NCBI GenBank assembly: GCA_003511945.1
Contig: DOJA01000088.1
Location: forward strand, 1,392-7,111
Source: Phycisphaerales bacterium
GTDB taxonomy: Bacteria; Planctomycetota; Phycisphaerae; Phycisphaerales; UBA1924
DNA length: 5,720 nt
Direction of reading: 5' to 3'
Shown here: positions 1 through 5,463 of the stretch, in pieces
Position numbering within the stretch: the first letter of the stretch is position 1
Layout: the number at the start of each line of letters is the position of its first letter
Notes under the pieces: generated by a model
Database searches by the model: none
What the model saw: the letters and a program-made list of their open reading frames with translations, nothing else
What the model was told of the DNA's origin: nothing
Made by a program: the position numbers and the translations under genes

Positions 1-24
1 CACCCTCGCAATACGGTGAAGGGG

Positions 25-141
25 TCAGTCCGTGTCGTCGCCGGTCATGGCGCAGTGGCAGCACATGGCGGGACACGGACACGCCGCGGCTCGGGCGGCT
101 TCGACACGGGAGACGACAAGTGGGCGGCGAGCCAATGGCAT
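25..141 (-). CDS. Putative 38-aa cysteine-rich small ORF (possible leader peptide)
   Basis: I do not recognise this as a known family. It is an ATG-to-TGA ORF of 38 codons. Five cysteines and a histidine fall within ten residues (CPCPAMCCHC, residues 21-30), and the tail is acidic (GDDTD). The main argument for it is position: a TTGACA-N16-TATGCT promoter on the same strand predicts a transcript starting only about 4-6 nt before the ATG, so the message would be nearly leaderless. No Shine-Dalgarno sequence is visible. Third-position GC is about 76%, lower than I would expect for a highly conserved gene here, so coding is uncertain. Inference: it could be an attenuating leader peptide for a cysteine or sulfur gene beyond the left edge, a tiny metal-binding peptide, or chance. 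In-frame ATGs further upstream lie inside or before the promoter and are less likely starts. Confidence 0.35.
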   Translation of the reverse strand: MPLARRPLVVSRVEAARAAACPCPAMCCHCAMTGDDTD

Positions 142-151
142 GATTGACAGG

Positions 152-179
152 AGCATAGCCCGATCCGTTCGATTGTCAA
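152..179 (-). promoter_or_regulatory. Sigma-70-type promoter reading leftwards
   Basis: On the minus strand there is a perfect TTGACA (-35, positions 179-174), a 16-nt spacer and TATGCT (-10, positions 157-152, 4 of 6 matches). The predicted start of transcription is near 144-146, just before the ATG at 141. The surrounding bases are clearly more AT-rich than the rest of the window, as expected for a promoter. It drives the short cysteine-rich ORF and presumably a gene beyond the left edge. Confidence 0.55.
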
Positions 180-226
180 GTGGTCTATAGATGAATAGGC
201 AATAGCCCGGGGAGATCGGTGGCTGT

Positions 227-1873
227 TCAGGGCAAAGCCGGCTGCCCCGCCGGAGGCCCCGCCGGAGGCGGGCAAGTCGAACCCCACCGGACGAGCACCA
301 TGGTGATGTCGGAGAAGTCGACGAACCCATCCGCGTCTGCATCGCCCAGCGGAGCCGAGGGGCCTTCGAGCCACTCCGACAGCACGGTGGAGATGTCGTC
401 GAAGTCCACGGTCAGGTCGCCGTTGGCGTCGCCAAGGCAGTAGGGCAACCGGGTCATCAGGACGACCCAGGGGGCCTCGCCCCCTTCCTTGCTGACGAAG
501 GTGCGGAACTGCCCCGGGGGCGCGGTGAAGGCGTAGGCCAGGGTGCGGTCGGGGTCGCTGCGCACATCGAGGGTGACATCCGCCGCGGTGGTGCCGCCGC
601 CCGAGAAGTGCGGCACCGCGCGCACGAACGAAGTCAGGGCCGGTGCGGAGGCGAAGGTGATGGACGCCTCGCTCCACGAGGTGTCCTCGACGCGATAGAG
701 GTCGGGGGTGGGCTGGCCACCCTGGTTGCGCAGCGCGAGCTTGGCGTGCAGCACGGGGCGCAGGTCGCTCGATCCATCGAACCGGAGGAAGGGCGTGTCG
801 GTCTGCGCCTGTGAGTTCGCCAGCGAGAGGGTCGGGACGGCCCCGAAGTTCGCGCCGGGCGCCTGGGTGCGCACAAAGGCGTCGTCGGTGGCGTCCAGCG
901 CGACCAGCGCCGTGTCCGCCCGAGGCGAGTTCCAGAGGATGGCCGTGGGGTCTGACGCGAAGAACCCCGACAGGAGGTCGGCCACCTTCTGCTCTCCGGC
1001 CAGCGAGGGGTGAACGAAGTCGGGCTCGTAGTCAGTCGCGTCCCAGGTAAGCCCGTCGGCGCGGGGCGTTGAGCCGTTGGCCCAGAGGTACGGACCCCAC
1101 AAGAGGAGAGGAGAGTTGACCGGCCCGGGGAGACGCCCATAGTTCAGGGCGGGGTCGGCGTTGATCTGGTCCTCGATGAGCCACTTGAAAGCGAAGCCGG
1201 TCTCGTAGGAGAGGGGCTCGCTGCGCAGCGGGTTGGTGCTGTAGCCGCCATAGATGCGGCTGGATACGAAGCACAGCCGCAGGTTGGGGAAGAGCGCCCG
1301 CATCTGCTGCACGATGGCGATCAGGTCGCTCTTGAGGTCCAGGGCGTGGTCGGGGAAGTCGGTCGTGGTCGGGGCGCCCTGCGCCTGCTTCAGCCAGGCC
1401 ACCTGGACCTGCTGGGGCGAAAGACCGACGGAGGCGACGCGGTCGAGCACGCGCGTCCAGTAGGGGTGGGCGGGGTCGCTGATGACATCCGCCGACATGC
1501 CCCCCTCTGCGGTATCGACGATGACCACTCGTGCGTTGCGCGCGGTGTTGTGGTCTTCCTGACGCTCGAAGACCGCGAACTCCTGGGTGGTGTTGGACAT
1601 CCCGACGGAGATGAACCCGATGAGCCCGTTCCGCGTGTCGGGCAGACCCGACGGGGCGCGCGGCGTGACCAGCCCGGCCTGCCACGCGGCGTCGGCGCTG
1701 TGGAGGGCGGGGGGGTTGTTCGATCCGCCCGGGTACATGCCGCCCTGGTGCGCGCCGAGATAAAGCCCGGCGCCCAGGTCGTTCAGCGGCACGCAGCCCG
1801 GGCAGGTCTGCGCGCGGGCCAGAGAGGCATGGAGCACCAGGGAGAGGGCGACAAGTTTGAGGAGGGCGTTCAT
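227..1873 (-). CDS. Secreted SGNH-like esterase with DNRLRE/CBM96-like domain and dockerin-like tail
   Basis: A 548-aa exported protein of unknown substrate. The ATG at 1873 gives a clean signal peptide (MNALLKLVALSLVLHASLARA, likely cut before QTCP) with a weak AAGGGA ribosome site. Earlier in-frame ATGs (1921, 2002) would add a basic, non-signal N-terminus and run towards the opposing terC promoter. Residues about 85-310 form an SGNH/GDSL-like fold: a block-I-like GFISVGMSNTTQEF (Ser93 as candidate nucleophile), VDTAEGG, SSRIYGGY, and a block-V-like DFVHPS (Asp285, His288). Residues about 325-475 resemble the DNRLRE/CBM96 beta domain (DDAFVRTQAPGANFGAVPTL, then FLRFDGSSDL). Residues 479-534 carry two calcium-loop motifs starting at Asp482 and Asp511, bracketed by Cys479 and Cys534, as in planctomycete dockerin-type tails. 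A Pro-rich tail follows. Inference: a cell-surface or secreted carbohydrate or ester deacylase. The catalytic assignment is motif-level only. Confidence 0.85.
   Translation of the reverse strand: MNALLKLVALSLVLHASLARAQTCPGCVPLNDLGAGLYLGAHQGGMYPGGSNNPPALHSADAAWQAGLVTPRAPSGLPDTRNGLIGFISVGMSNTTQEFAVFERQEDHNTARNARVVIVDTAEGGMSADVISDPAHPYWTRVLDRVASVGLSPQQVQVAWLKQAQGAPTTTDFPDHALDLKSDLIAIVQQMRALFPNLRLCFVSSRIYGGYSTNPLRSEPLSYETGFAFKWLIEDQINADPALNYGRLPGPVNSPLLLWGPYLWANGSTPRADGLTWDATDYEPDFVHPSLAGEQKVADLLSGFFASDPTAILWNSPRADTALVALDATDDAFVRTQAPGANFGAVPTLSLANSQAQTDTPFLRFDGSSDLRPVLHAKLALRNQGGQPTPDLYRVEDTSWSEASITFASAPALTSFVRAVPHFSGGGTTAADVTLDVRSDPDRTLAYAFTAPPGQFRTFVSKEGGEAPWVVLMTRLPYCLGDANGDLTVDFDDISTVLSEWLEGPSAPLGDADADGFVDFSDITMVLVRWGSTCPPPAGPPAGQPALP
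245..268. repeat. Perfect tandem duplication of a 12-mer inside the 3' end of the esterase gene
   Basis: The sequence CCCCGCCGGAGG occurs twice back to back (245-256 and 257-268). On the minus strand it encodes the repeated PPAG of the C-terminal tail (PPPAGPPAGQPALP). It probably arose by slippage in a low-constraint tail. Confidence 0.8.
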
Positions 1874-1973
1874 CGCGGGGTGTCCCTTTGGGGGCGTTCG
1901 GGCATCTGATGGGGAACGCATCGGGGGACGGGCGATTGCCGGATCCTGCGAGCGGAGTACGGAGAAGGCGGGG

Positions 1974-2002
1974 TTGACCCGCCGGGTCCCGGTCGGGATC
2001 AT
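1974..2002 (+). promoter_or_regulatory. Promoter for the riboswitch-terC-PGPGW transcript
   Basis: TTGACC (1974-1979, 5 of 6 matches to TTGACA), a 17-nt spacer and GATCAT (1997-2002, 4 of 6 matches to TATAAT). The expected start of transcription, about 7 nt downstream, is near 2009, the first base of helix P1 of the riboswitch. That agreement is the strongest reason to accept it. I see no convincing promoter for the divergent esterase gene in 1874-2000. Confidence 0.55.
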
Positions 2003-2008
2003 CCCCCC

Positions 2009-2130
2009 GCACTGTTGGGGAGTAGCCGCCCGCGAGGAGAGCGGGCGCGTCCGCCGTCAGGACGGCGTGCCTCGGCACGCCCGGCGACGCGGGCCGTTCC
2101 GGGAGGATCGGTCTGGCAAGACCAGCGTGC
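2009..2130 (+). ncRNA. yybP-ykoY manganese riboswitch (aptamer)
   Basis: The two most conserved strands of this riboswitch class are present: GGGGAGTAGC at 2017-2026 and GGCAAGACC at 2115-2123. Helix P1 pairs GCAC (2009-2012) with GTGC (2127-2130), and GTTGG (2014-2018) with CCAGC (2122-2126), with one bulged U at 2013. GCC (2025-2027) pairs with GGC (2115-2117). A second helix is GCCCGC/GCGGGC (2028-2033/2041-2046). The next leg is GCGTC/GACGC (2047-2051/2086-2090), with an internal loop carrying GTCA (2056-2059) opposite CGGC (2082-2085), capped by GGCGTGC/GCACGCC (2064-2070/2075-2081). A last hairpin is GGGCCG/CGGTCT (2091-2096/2109-2114). Members of this class bind Mn2+ and commonly control TerC/Alx-type and MntP-type genes, which matches the gene downstream. 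The assignment is from memory of the consensus and hand folding. Confidence 0.85.
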
Positions 2131-2141
2131 GCCCGGCGCCG

Positions 2142-2187
2142 GCCTGTCCCGACGTTGGGGCGTCGCGGTCCTGACAGGCGAGAGAAG
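2142..2187 (+). promoter_or_regulatory. Probable riboswitch expression platform next to the terC ribosome site
   Basis: Between the aptamer and the GTG start lies a two-part hairpin: GCCTGTC (2142-2148) with GACAGGC (2173-2179), enclosing CGACG (2150-2154) and CGTCG (2161-2165). The purine-rich ribosome site GAGAGAAG (2180-2187) begins one base after the stem. There is no run of U, so it does not look like an intrinsic terminator, and control of translation is more likely. An alternative pairing of CGCCC (2130-2134) with GGGCG (2158-2162) would connect aptamer and platform. The switching model is inference. Confidence 0.45.
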
Positions 2188-2191
2188 CATC

Positions 2192-3259
2192 GTGCTGGAA
2201 CTGCTTGCCTTGGTCGCACCCGAGAATCTCGGGACCGCACGGGCCATCGCGTTCTCGGCGTTCGTGTCGGTCGTGCTGGTGCTGCTGGCGCTGGACCTGG
2301 GGGTGTTCCACCGTCACGCCCACACGGTCTCGATGAAGGAAGCGCTGGGATGGACCGCTCTGTGGATCTGCCTGGCGCTGGTCTTCAATGTGGGGCTCTA
2401 CTTCCTGTACGAGCACCATGTGCTGGGGCTGGGGCAGGGGGTGCCCGTGCTGGGCTCGCCGGGCGAGACGCGCCTGGTGCAGGGGGCGGAGGCGGCCAAG
2501 ACCTTCTTCGCGGCCTATGTGCTCGAGAAGTCGCTGTCCATGGACAACATCTTCGTGATCGCCGTCGTCTTCACCTCCCTGGGCATCCCGTCCCAGTTCC
2601 AGCACCGGGTGCTGTTCTGGGGCATCGTCGGCGCGCTGGTGATGCGCGGCGCGATGATCGTCGCGGGCACCGCGCTCATCAATCATGTGTCGTGGATCGT
2701 CTATGTCTTCGGCGGGGTGCTCATCCTGACCGCCATCAAGATGGCGCTCATCCGCGAGTCGGCCCAGGACCCCGCGGCGAGCCGCGTGATCGGCGCGATG
2801 AAGCGACTCATCCCGCTGACGGACCGGTTCGAGGGCCAGAAGTTCTTCACGCGGATCGACGGGAAGCGCTTCGCCACGCCTCTCTTCGCGGCGCTCGTGC
2901 TGGTGGAGTTCACGGACCTGGTCTTCGCGATCGACTCGATCCCGGCGGTCTTCTCGATCACGGCGGACCCGTTCATCGTGTTCACCTCGAATGTGATGGC
3001 GATCCTGGGGCTGCGGTCGCTGTACTTCTGCCTGGCGTCGATGATCACCAAGTTCCGGTACCTGAAGCCGGCGCTGATCGTGGTGCTGGCGTTCGCGGGG
3101 GTCAAGATGTGCCTCGTGCACACCCCGCTCAAGGTGCCGATGGATGTGTCGCTGTTCGTGATCCTGGGGGTGCTGGGCCTGGGCGTCGCGTCGTCGCTGA
3201 TCGCCGACCGCGTGTGGGCGGCGAGCCCCGAGCCGGAAGGGGAGGGCGGTGGCGGGTGA
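2192..3259 (+). CDS. TerC/Alx-family integral membrane protein (probable Mn2+ exporter)
   Basis: A 355-aa polytopic inner-membrane protein, about the usual family length. The GTG at 2192 is chosen because it follows GAGAGAAG and the riboswitch, and because upstream in-frame codons give an Arg/Pro-rich, non-membrane sequence. About nine hydrophobic segments are visible (roughly residues 18-38, 52-74, 101-128, 140-160, 167-185, 229-250, 262-285, 291-309, 318-336). Family signatures are EKSLSMDNIFV (112-122, Asp118) and EFTDLVFAIDSIPAVFSIT (239-257, Asp242 and Asp248). These membrane acidic residues are the expected metal ligands. TSNVMAILGLRSLYF follows at 265-279. The hydrophilic loop at about 186-228 and a Gly/Glu-rich C-terminus (EPEGEGGGG) are typical variable parts. 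Known members (E. coli Alx, Bacillus MeeF/MeeY) export Mn2+ or help load metal into exported enzymes. The riboswitch supports manganese rather than tellurite. The last 11 bp overlap the next gene. Confidence 0.93.
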   Translation: MLELLALVAPENLGTARAIAFSAFVSVVLVLLALDLGVFHRHAHTVSMKEALGWTALWICLALVFNVGLYFLYEHHVLGLGQGVPVLGSPGETRLVQGAEAAKTFFAAYVLEKSLSMDNIFVIAVVFTSLGIPSQFQHRVLFWGIVGALVMRGAMIVAGTALINHVSWIVYVFGGVLILTAIKMALIRESAQDPAASRVIGAMKRLIPLTDRFEGQKFFTRIDGKRFATPLFAALVLVEFTDLVFAIDSIPAVFSITADPFIVFTSNVMAILGLRSLYFCLASMITKFRYLKPALIVVLAFAGVKMCLVHTPLKVPMDVSLFVILGVLGLGVASSLIADRVWAASPEPEGEGGGG

Positions 3260-3725
3260 ACCGTCGGCGACTTCGAGCGGACCGGCGCCCGCGCTCCGAA
3301 AGGAGCGCCGGCGCCTGCGCCAGGCCCGCGCGCTGATCATCGGCACGGCGGTCATCCTGGCGGGCGTCGCCATCTCGCCGCTGCCGGGGCCGGGGTTCAT
3401 GGTTCTTGGCCCGGTCGGGCTGGGGATCCTGGCGGGGGAGTTCATGTGGGCGCGCCGGATCCGCGCTCGGCTGGAAAGCGGCGAGCGTGACCTTCGCGGG
3501 GCGGCCGACCGGGTCGCGGTGCGGATCTCGCGCCTGTTCATTCTCCCGGTGATCGCGCTCTTCTGGGCCGTGGCGTGGTGGATTTCGAAGGAGGGGATCG
3601 TCCCGGCGCGGGTGGTGTGGGCGCTGTCGTTCCCGCTGTTTGTCCCGGTGGGGTACCTGGCGCTGCGGGTGGCCGCGGTGCGCGCGCGAAAAAGGGCGGA
3701 GGGCGAGCCCCGCCCGGAGTCGTGA
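3249..3725 (+). CDS. PGPGW-type small membrane protein, co-translated with terC
   Basis: A 158-aa protein. The GTG start at 3249 overlaps the end of terC by 11 bp and is preceded by GGAAGGGGAGGG, so translational coupling is likely. A basic N-terminal region (RKERRRLRQAR) precedes a hydrophobic segment at about 28-45, which runs into PLPGPGF (44-50). This is the signature of the PGPGW putative transmembrane family, with Phe in place of the final Trp. A second hydrophobic stretch follows (GPVGLGILAGEFMWARRIR, 54-72). Two more segments lie at about 95-112 and 120-142, and the tail is positively charged (RARKRAEGEPRPES). The family's biochemical role is not known to me. Its place in a riboswitch-controlled terC operon suggests it assists or senses manganese export, or supports the envelope. 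This is inference from context only. Confidence 0.8.
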   Translation: MAGEPSATSSGPAPALRKERRRLRQARALIIGTAVILAGVAISPLPGPGFMVLGPVGLGILAGEFMWARRIRARLESGERDLRGAADRVAVRISRLFILPVIALFWAVAWWISKEGIVPARVVWALSFPLFVPVGYLALRVAAVRARKRAEGEPRPES

Positions 3726-3749
3726 GAGGGTGCGGCTCGCGGCGCAGTC

Positions 3750-4733
3750 CTACAGGCGCTCGGCTAGGAACGCGCTGATCAGCGCGCCGATCGTGGCCCC
3801 GTCCTCTTCGAGGGCGAAGTGCCCGGTGTTGAGGAGGTGGAACTCGATGTCCTTGAGGTCGCGGAGGTAGGGGTAGGCGCCGTCGGCGGGGAAGATGTGG
3901 TCGTTCTTGCCCCAGACGATCAGCGTCGGGGGCTGGTGCGTGCGGAAGTACTCCTGCCATGCGGGGTACAGCGGCACATTCGTGCGGTAGTCGTAGAAGA
4001 GATCGAGCTGGATGTCGTTGTTGCCCGGGCGGTCGAGCAGGGGCTGATCGACATTCCAGTTGTCGGGGCTGATGGCGGCGGGGTTCCGCGTGCCGTGGGT
4101 GTACTGCCAGATGGTGGCATCGCGGGTGAGCAGCGTGCGGAGCGCGTCGCGGTTGGCCTGGGCGGGGTCCGCCCAGTACTTCTTGATGGGGTCCCAGAAG
4201 GCCTTGAGGCCTTCCTCGTAGGCGTTCCCGTTCTGAACGATGAGGGCCGAGACCCGCTCGGGGTGGCGGGCGGCGAGGCGGTAGCCGACGGGCGCGCCGT
4301 AGTCCATGAGGTACAGGGCGTACTGCTTCGCGCCCAGGCGCTCGGCGAGGGCGCCGACGATCTTCGAGTAGTTGTCGAAGGTGTAGGCGAACTTGTCGCG
4401 GGGCGGAGCGTCGGAGTTGCCGAAGCCGGGGTAGTCGGGGGCGATGACGCGGTAGCGGTCGGCGAGCGTGGGGATGAGGTCGCGGAACATGTGGGACGAT
4501 GTCGGGAACCCGTGGAGCAGGAGGACGACAGGCCCGTCGGCAGGCCCGGCTTCGCGGTAGAAGACGCGCACGCCGTCGATCTCGATGAACCGGTGCGCGA
4601 CGGTCGGTGCGGAGCGCTGAGCGAGGGCGGGGTGCTCGGGGGGGACGATGGTGGTCTGCGCCGCCGCGATGGCGAGGGCGGACGCGGCGCCGAGGGTGGC
4701 GATCAGGACGCGGGCTGGACGGGGAGGGGTCAT
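3750..4733 (-). CDS. Exported alpha/beta hydrolase with aspartate nucleophile (epoxide hydrolase/haloalkane dehalogenase-like)
   Basis: A 327-aa protein. The ATG at 4733 is chosen because AAGGAG lies 8 nt upstream; an ATG at 4757 would precede that site. The N-terminus looks like a signal peptide (RPARVLIATLGAASALAIAAA, then QTT, with another possible cut at ALA-QR), so it probably acts in the periplasm. Fold motifs in order are: HGFP (74-77, oxyanion region), YPGFGNSD (101-108), the nucleophile elbow LMDYGAP (Asp144 in place of Ser), a cap domain at about 170-250, the acid in GKNDHIF (Asp278) and the base in TGHFALEE (His305). An Asp nucleophile is characteristic of epoxide hydrolases and haloalkane dehalogenases, which form an alkyl-enzyme ester and release it with water. 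Tyr145 replaces the Trp seen in many of those enzymes. The substrate is unknown. It sits 74 nt downstream of marR, with a matching operator in between, and converges with the PGPGW gene at 24 bp. Confidence 0.88.
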   Translation of the reverse strand: MTPPRPARVLIATLGAASALAIAAAQTTIVPPEHPALAQRSAPTVAHRFIEIDGVRVFYREAGPADGPVVLLLHGFPTSSHMFRDLIPTLADRYRVIAPDYPGFGNSDAPPRDKFAYTFDNYSKIVGALAERLGAKQYALYLMDYGAPVGYRLAARHPERVSALIVQNGNAYEEGLKAFWDPIKKYWADPAQANRDALRTLLTRDATIWQYTHGTRNPAAISPDNWNVDQPLLDRPGNNDIQLDLFYDYRTNVPLYPAWQEYFRTHQPPTLIVWGKNDHIFPADGAYPYLRDLKDIEFHLLNTGHFALEEDGATIGALISAFLAERL

Positions 4734-4742
4734 CGGAGATAC

Positions 4743-4760
4743 TCCTTGCATATACATGGA
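4743..4760. promoter_or_regulatory. Putative MarR operator upstream of the hydrolase
   Basis: On the minus strand this reads TCCATGTATATGCAAGGA, an imperfect inverted repeat (5 of 7 arm positions pair) identical at 14 of 18 positions to the perfect repeat before marR. It overlaps the hydrolase ribosome site AAGGAG (4747-4742) and a -10-like TATATG (4754-4749), so a bound repressor would block transcription initiation. Confidence 0.6.
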
Positions 4761-4779
4761 TCGGTGCGTGCGGTGTCAG
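4749..4779 (-). promoter_or_regulatory. Possible hydrolase promoter
   Basis: CTGACA (4779-4774, 5 of 6 matches) and TATATG (4754-4749, 4 of 6 matches) are separated by 19 nt, longer than ideal. The -10 lies inside the putative MarR operator, and the 5' leader would be very short. The weak spacing keeps confidence low. Confidence 0.35.
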
Positions 4780-4781
4780 AC

Positions 4782-4802
4782 CCCCCCGCACCGTGCGGGG
4801 GG
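4782..4802 (-). terminator. Strong GC hairpin after marR, possible terminator
   Basis: CCCCCCGCAC (4782-4791) and GTGCGGGGGG (4793-4802) are exact reverse complements around one base, which folds as a 9-bp stem with a 3-nt loop. It begins 5 nt after the marR stop codon and precedes the hydrolase promoter. On the minus strand it is followed by TCTGACACC with no U-run, so it may be a weak terminator, a pause site or an mRNA-stabilising 3' end. Confidence 0.4.
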
Positions 4803-4807
4803 ATTTC

Positions 4808-5308
4808 CTAGTTGGATGCTCCGGCAGGGGCCGCCGCCACCCGGGCGGCGGCGACGGCGAGGCGCTCGGCGAGGTCGGCGCCCAACGCCGCGCGGGCAGC
4901 GCGCTGGCAGTGCTGCCACACAGGGAGTGCGTCGCGGAGAACGCGCGTGCCTGCCCTTGTCAGTGTGATTCGGCGTCGCCTTGCGTCACCCTCGTCGCCC
5001 TCGACCCGAAGCAGCCCCTGCTGGGCGAGGCGCTCGACGCCCCGCGAGAGCGTGGTCTGGTCGATGTGGAGCACCGGGACGAGTTCCGACGGGCTGGGAG
5101 CGCCCATGGCGTCGATGGTGGCCAGCAAGGCGGCCTGTGTGGACCGCACGCCCAGCGGGCGCAGGGCTTCGTCGTAGAACGCTGTGAGGGCGCGGTCGAG
5201 CATGCGGGCGCTGGTCGCGAGGCACCCCGCGAAGCACGCCCCGACGGGGGGCGTCGGCTCCGGCGTCGTCGGGGCGCGGGTTCGGGCGTTGGTGTGTCGC
5301 TGGCTCAC
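4808..5308 (-). CDS. MarR-family winged-helix transcriptional regulator
   Basis: A 166-aa DNA-binding protein, typical family length. The GTG start at 5308 has AGGAG 7 nt upstream. Order of elements: a disordered Thr/Pro/Arg-rich start (1-21); a dimerisation helix with LDRALTAFYDEALRPLGV (37-54); the helix-turn-helix with TQAALLATIDAMGAPSPSEL and the recognition helix around IDQTTLSRGVERLAQQGLL (82-100); the wing with EGDEGDARRRRITLTRAG (103-120); and Ala-rich C-terminal dimer helices (128-160). Cys25 and Cys29 lie just before the first helix, where some thiol-sensing MarR/OhrR relatives carry a reactive cysteine. Redox sensing is therefore possible but unproven. A perfect 18-bp inverted repeat precedes the gene and a related one precedes the hydrolase, so autorepression and control of the hydrolase are likely. 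The inducer is unknown. Confidence 0.92.
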   Translation of the reverse strand: MSQRHTNARTRAPTTPEPTPPVGACFAGCLATSARMLDRALTAFYDEALRPLGVRSTQAALLATIDAMGAPSPSELVPVLHIDQTTLSRGVERLAQQGLLRVEGDEGDARRRRITLTRAGTRVLRDALPVWQHCQRAARAALGADLAERLAVAAARVAAAPAGASN

Positions 5309-5322
5309 GGCGGGGCTCCTGG

Positions 5323-5340
5323 TCCATGCATCAGCATGGA
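5323..5340. promoter_or_regulatory. Putative MarR operator upstream of marR
   Basis: On the minus strand this reads TCCATGCTGATGCATGGA, a perfect inverted repeat with 7-bp arms and a 4-bp centre, the size and symmetry expected for a MarR dimer. It ends 14 bp before the GTG start and abuts the ribosome site. A similar site lies before the hydrolase. I see no clear -35/-10 pair for marR; TATCCA, just overlapping its outer edge, is a weak -10 candidate. Confidence 0.7.
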
Positions 5341-5441
5341 TACAGGTCGAACCGGGTCGGAGGCGGGAGTATTCCGGGGCGGAGGGATCTTCTTTCGGTT
5401 CGGGCCGGCGGGTGGGGGCCGCGGGCCACTGGGGGAATCGA

Positions 5442-5457
5442 CCGTCGCGGGGGACGG
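5442..5457 (-). terminator. Weak hairpin after rho
   Basis: CCGTC (5442-5446) and GACGG (5453-5457) can form a 5-bp stem with a 6-nt loop, starting 6 nt after the rho stop on the minus strand. It is followed by TCGATTCC rather than a U-run. The rest of 5341-5463 shows no gene. This is a candidate 3' end only. Confidence 0.2.
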
Positions 5458-5463
5458 AGCGGG

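Noticed and set aside
144..179. Divergent promoter on the plus strand starting from TTGACA at 144-149
   Set aside because: No acceptable -10 at 16-18 nt (the best is TTCGAT, 3 of 6), and there is no plus-strand gene before the esterase, which is on the other strand.
160..180. GTTCGAT resembling a tRNA T-loop
   Set aside because: The flanking bases do not form a T-stem, and no anticodon or acceptor stem can be built around it.
251..275. GC hairpin at the 3' end of the esterase gene as a terminator
   Set aside because: The CCGCC/GGCGG stem is inside the coding sequence before the stop and has no U-run after it.
2015..2191. N-terminal extension of TerC from an upstream TTG at 2015
   Set aside because: The extra 59 residues are Arg/Pro/Gly-rich and overlie the riboswitch. 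The family N-terminus and a ribosome site both fit the GTG at 2192.
2057..3541. 494-codon open frame on the minus strand opposite terC
   Set aside because: It is Arg/His/Asp-rich with no recognisable domain, and antisense to a highly conserved membrane protein gene.
3771..3786. 16-bp perfect palindrome CGCGCTGATCAGCGCG near the 3' end of the hydrolase gene
   Set aside because: It lies inside codons for a normal C-terminal helix (GALISAF) in GC-rich DNA, has no second copy and no promoter nearby. Coincidence is the simplest explanation.
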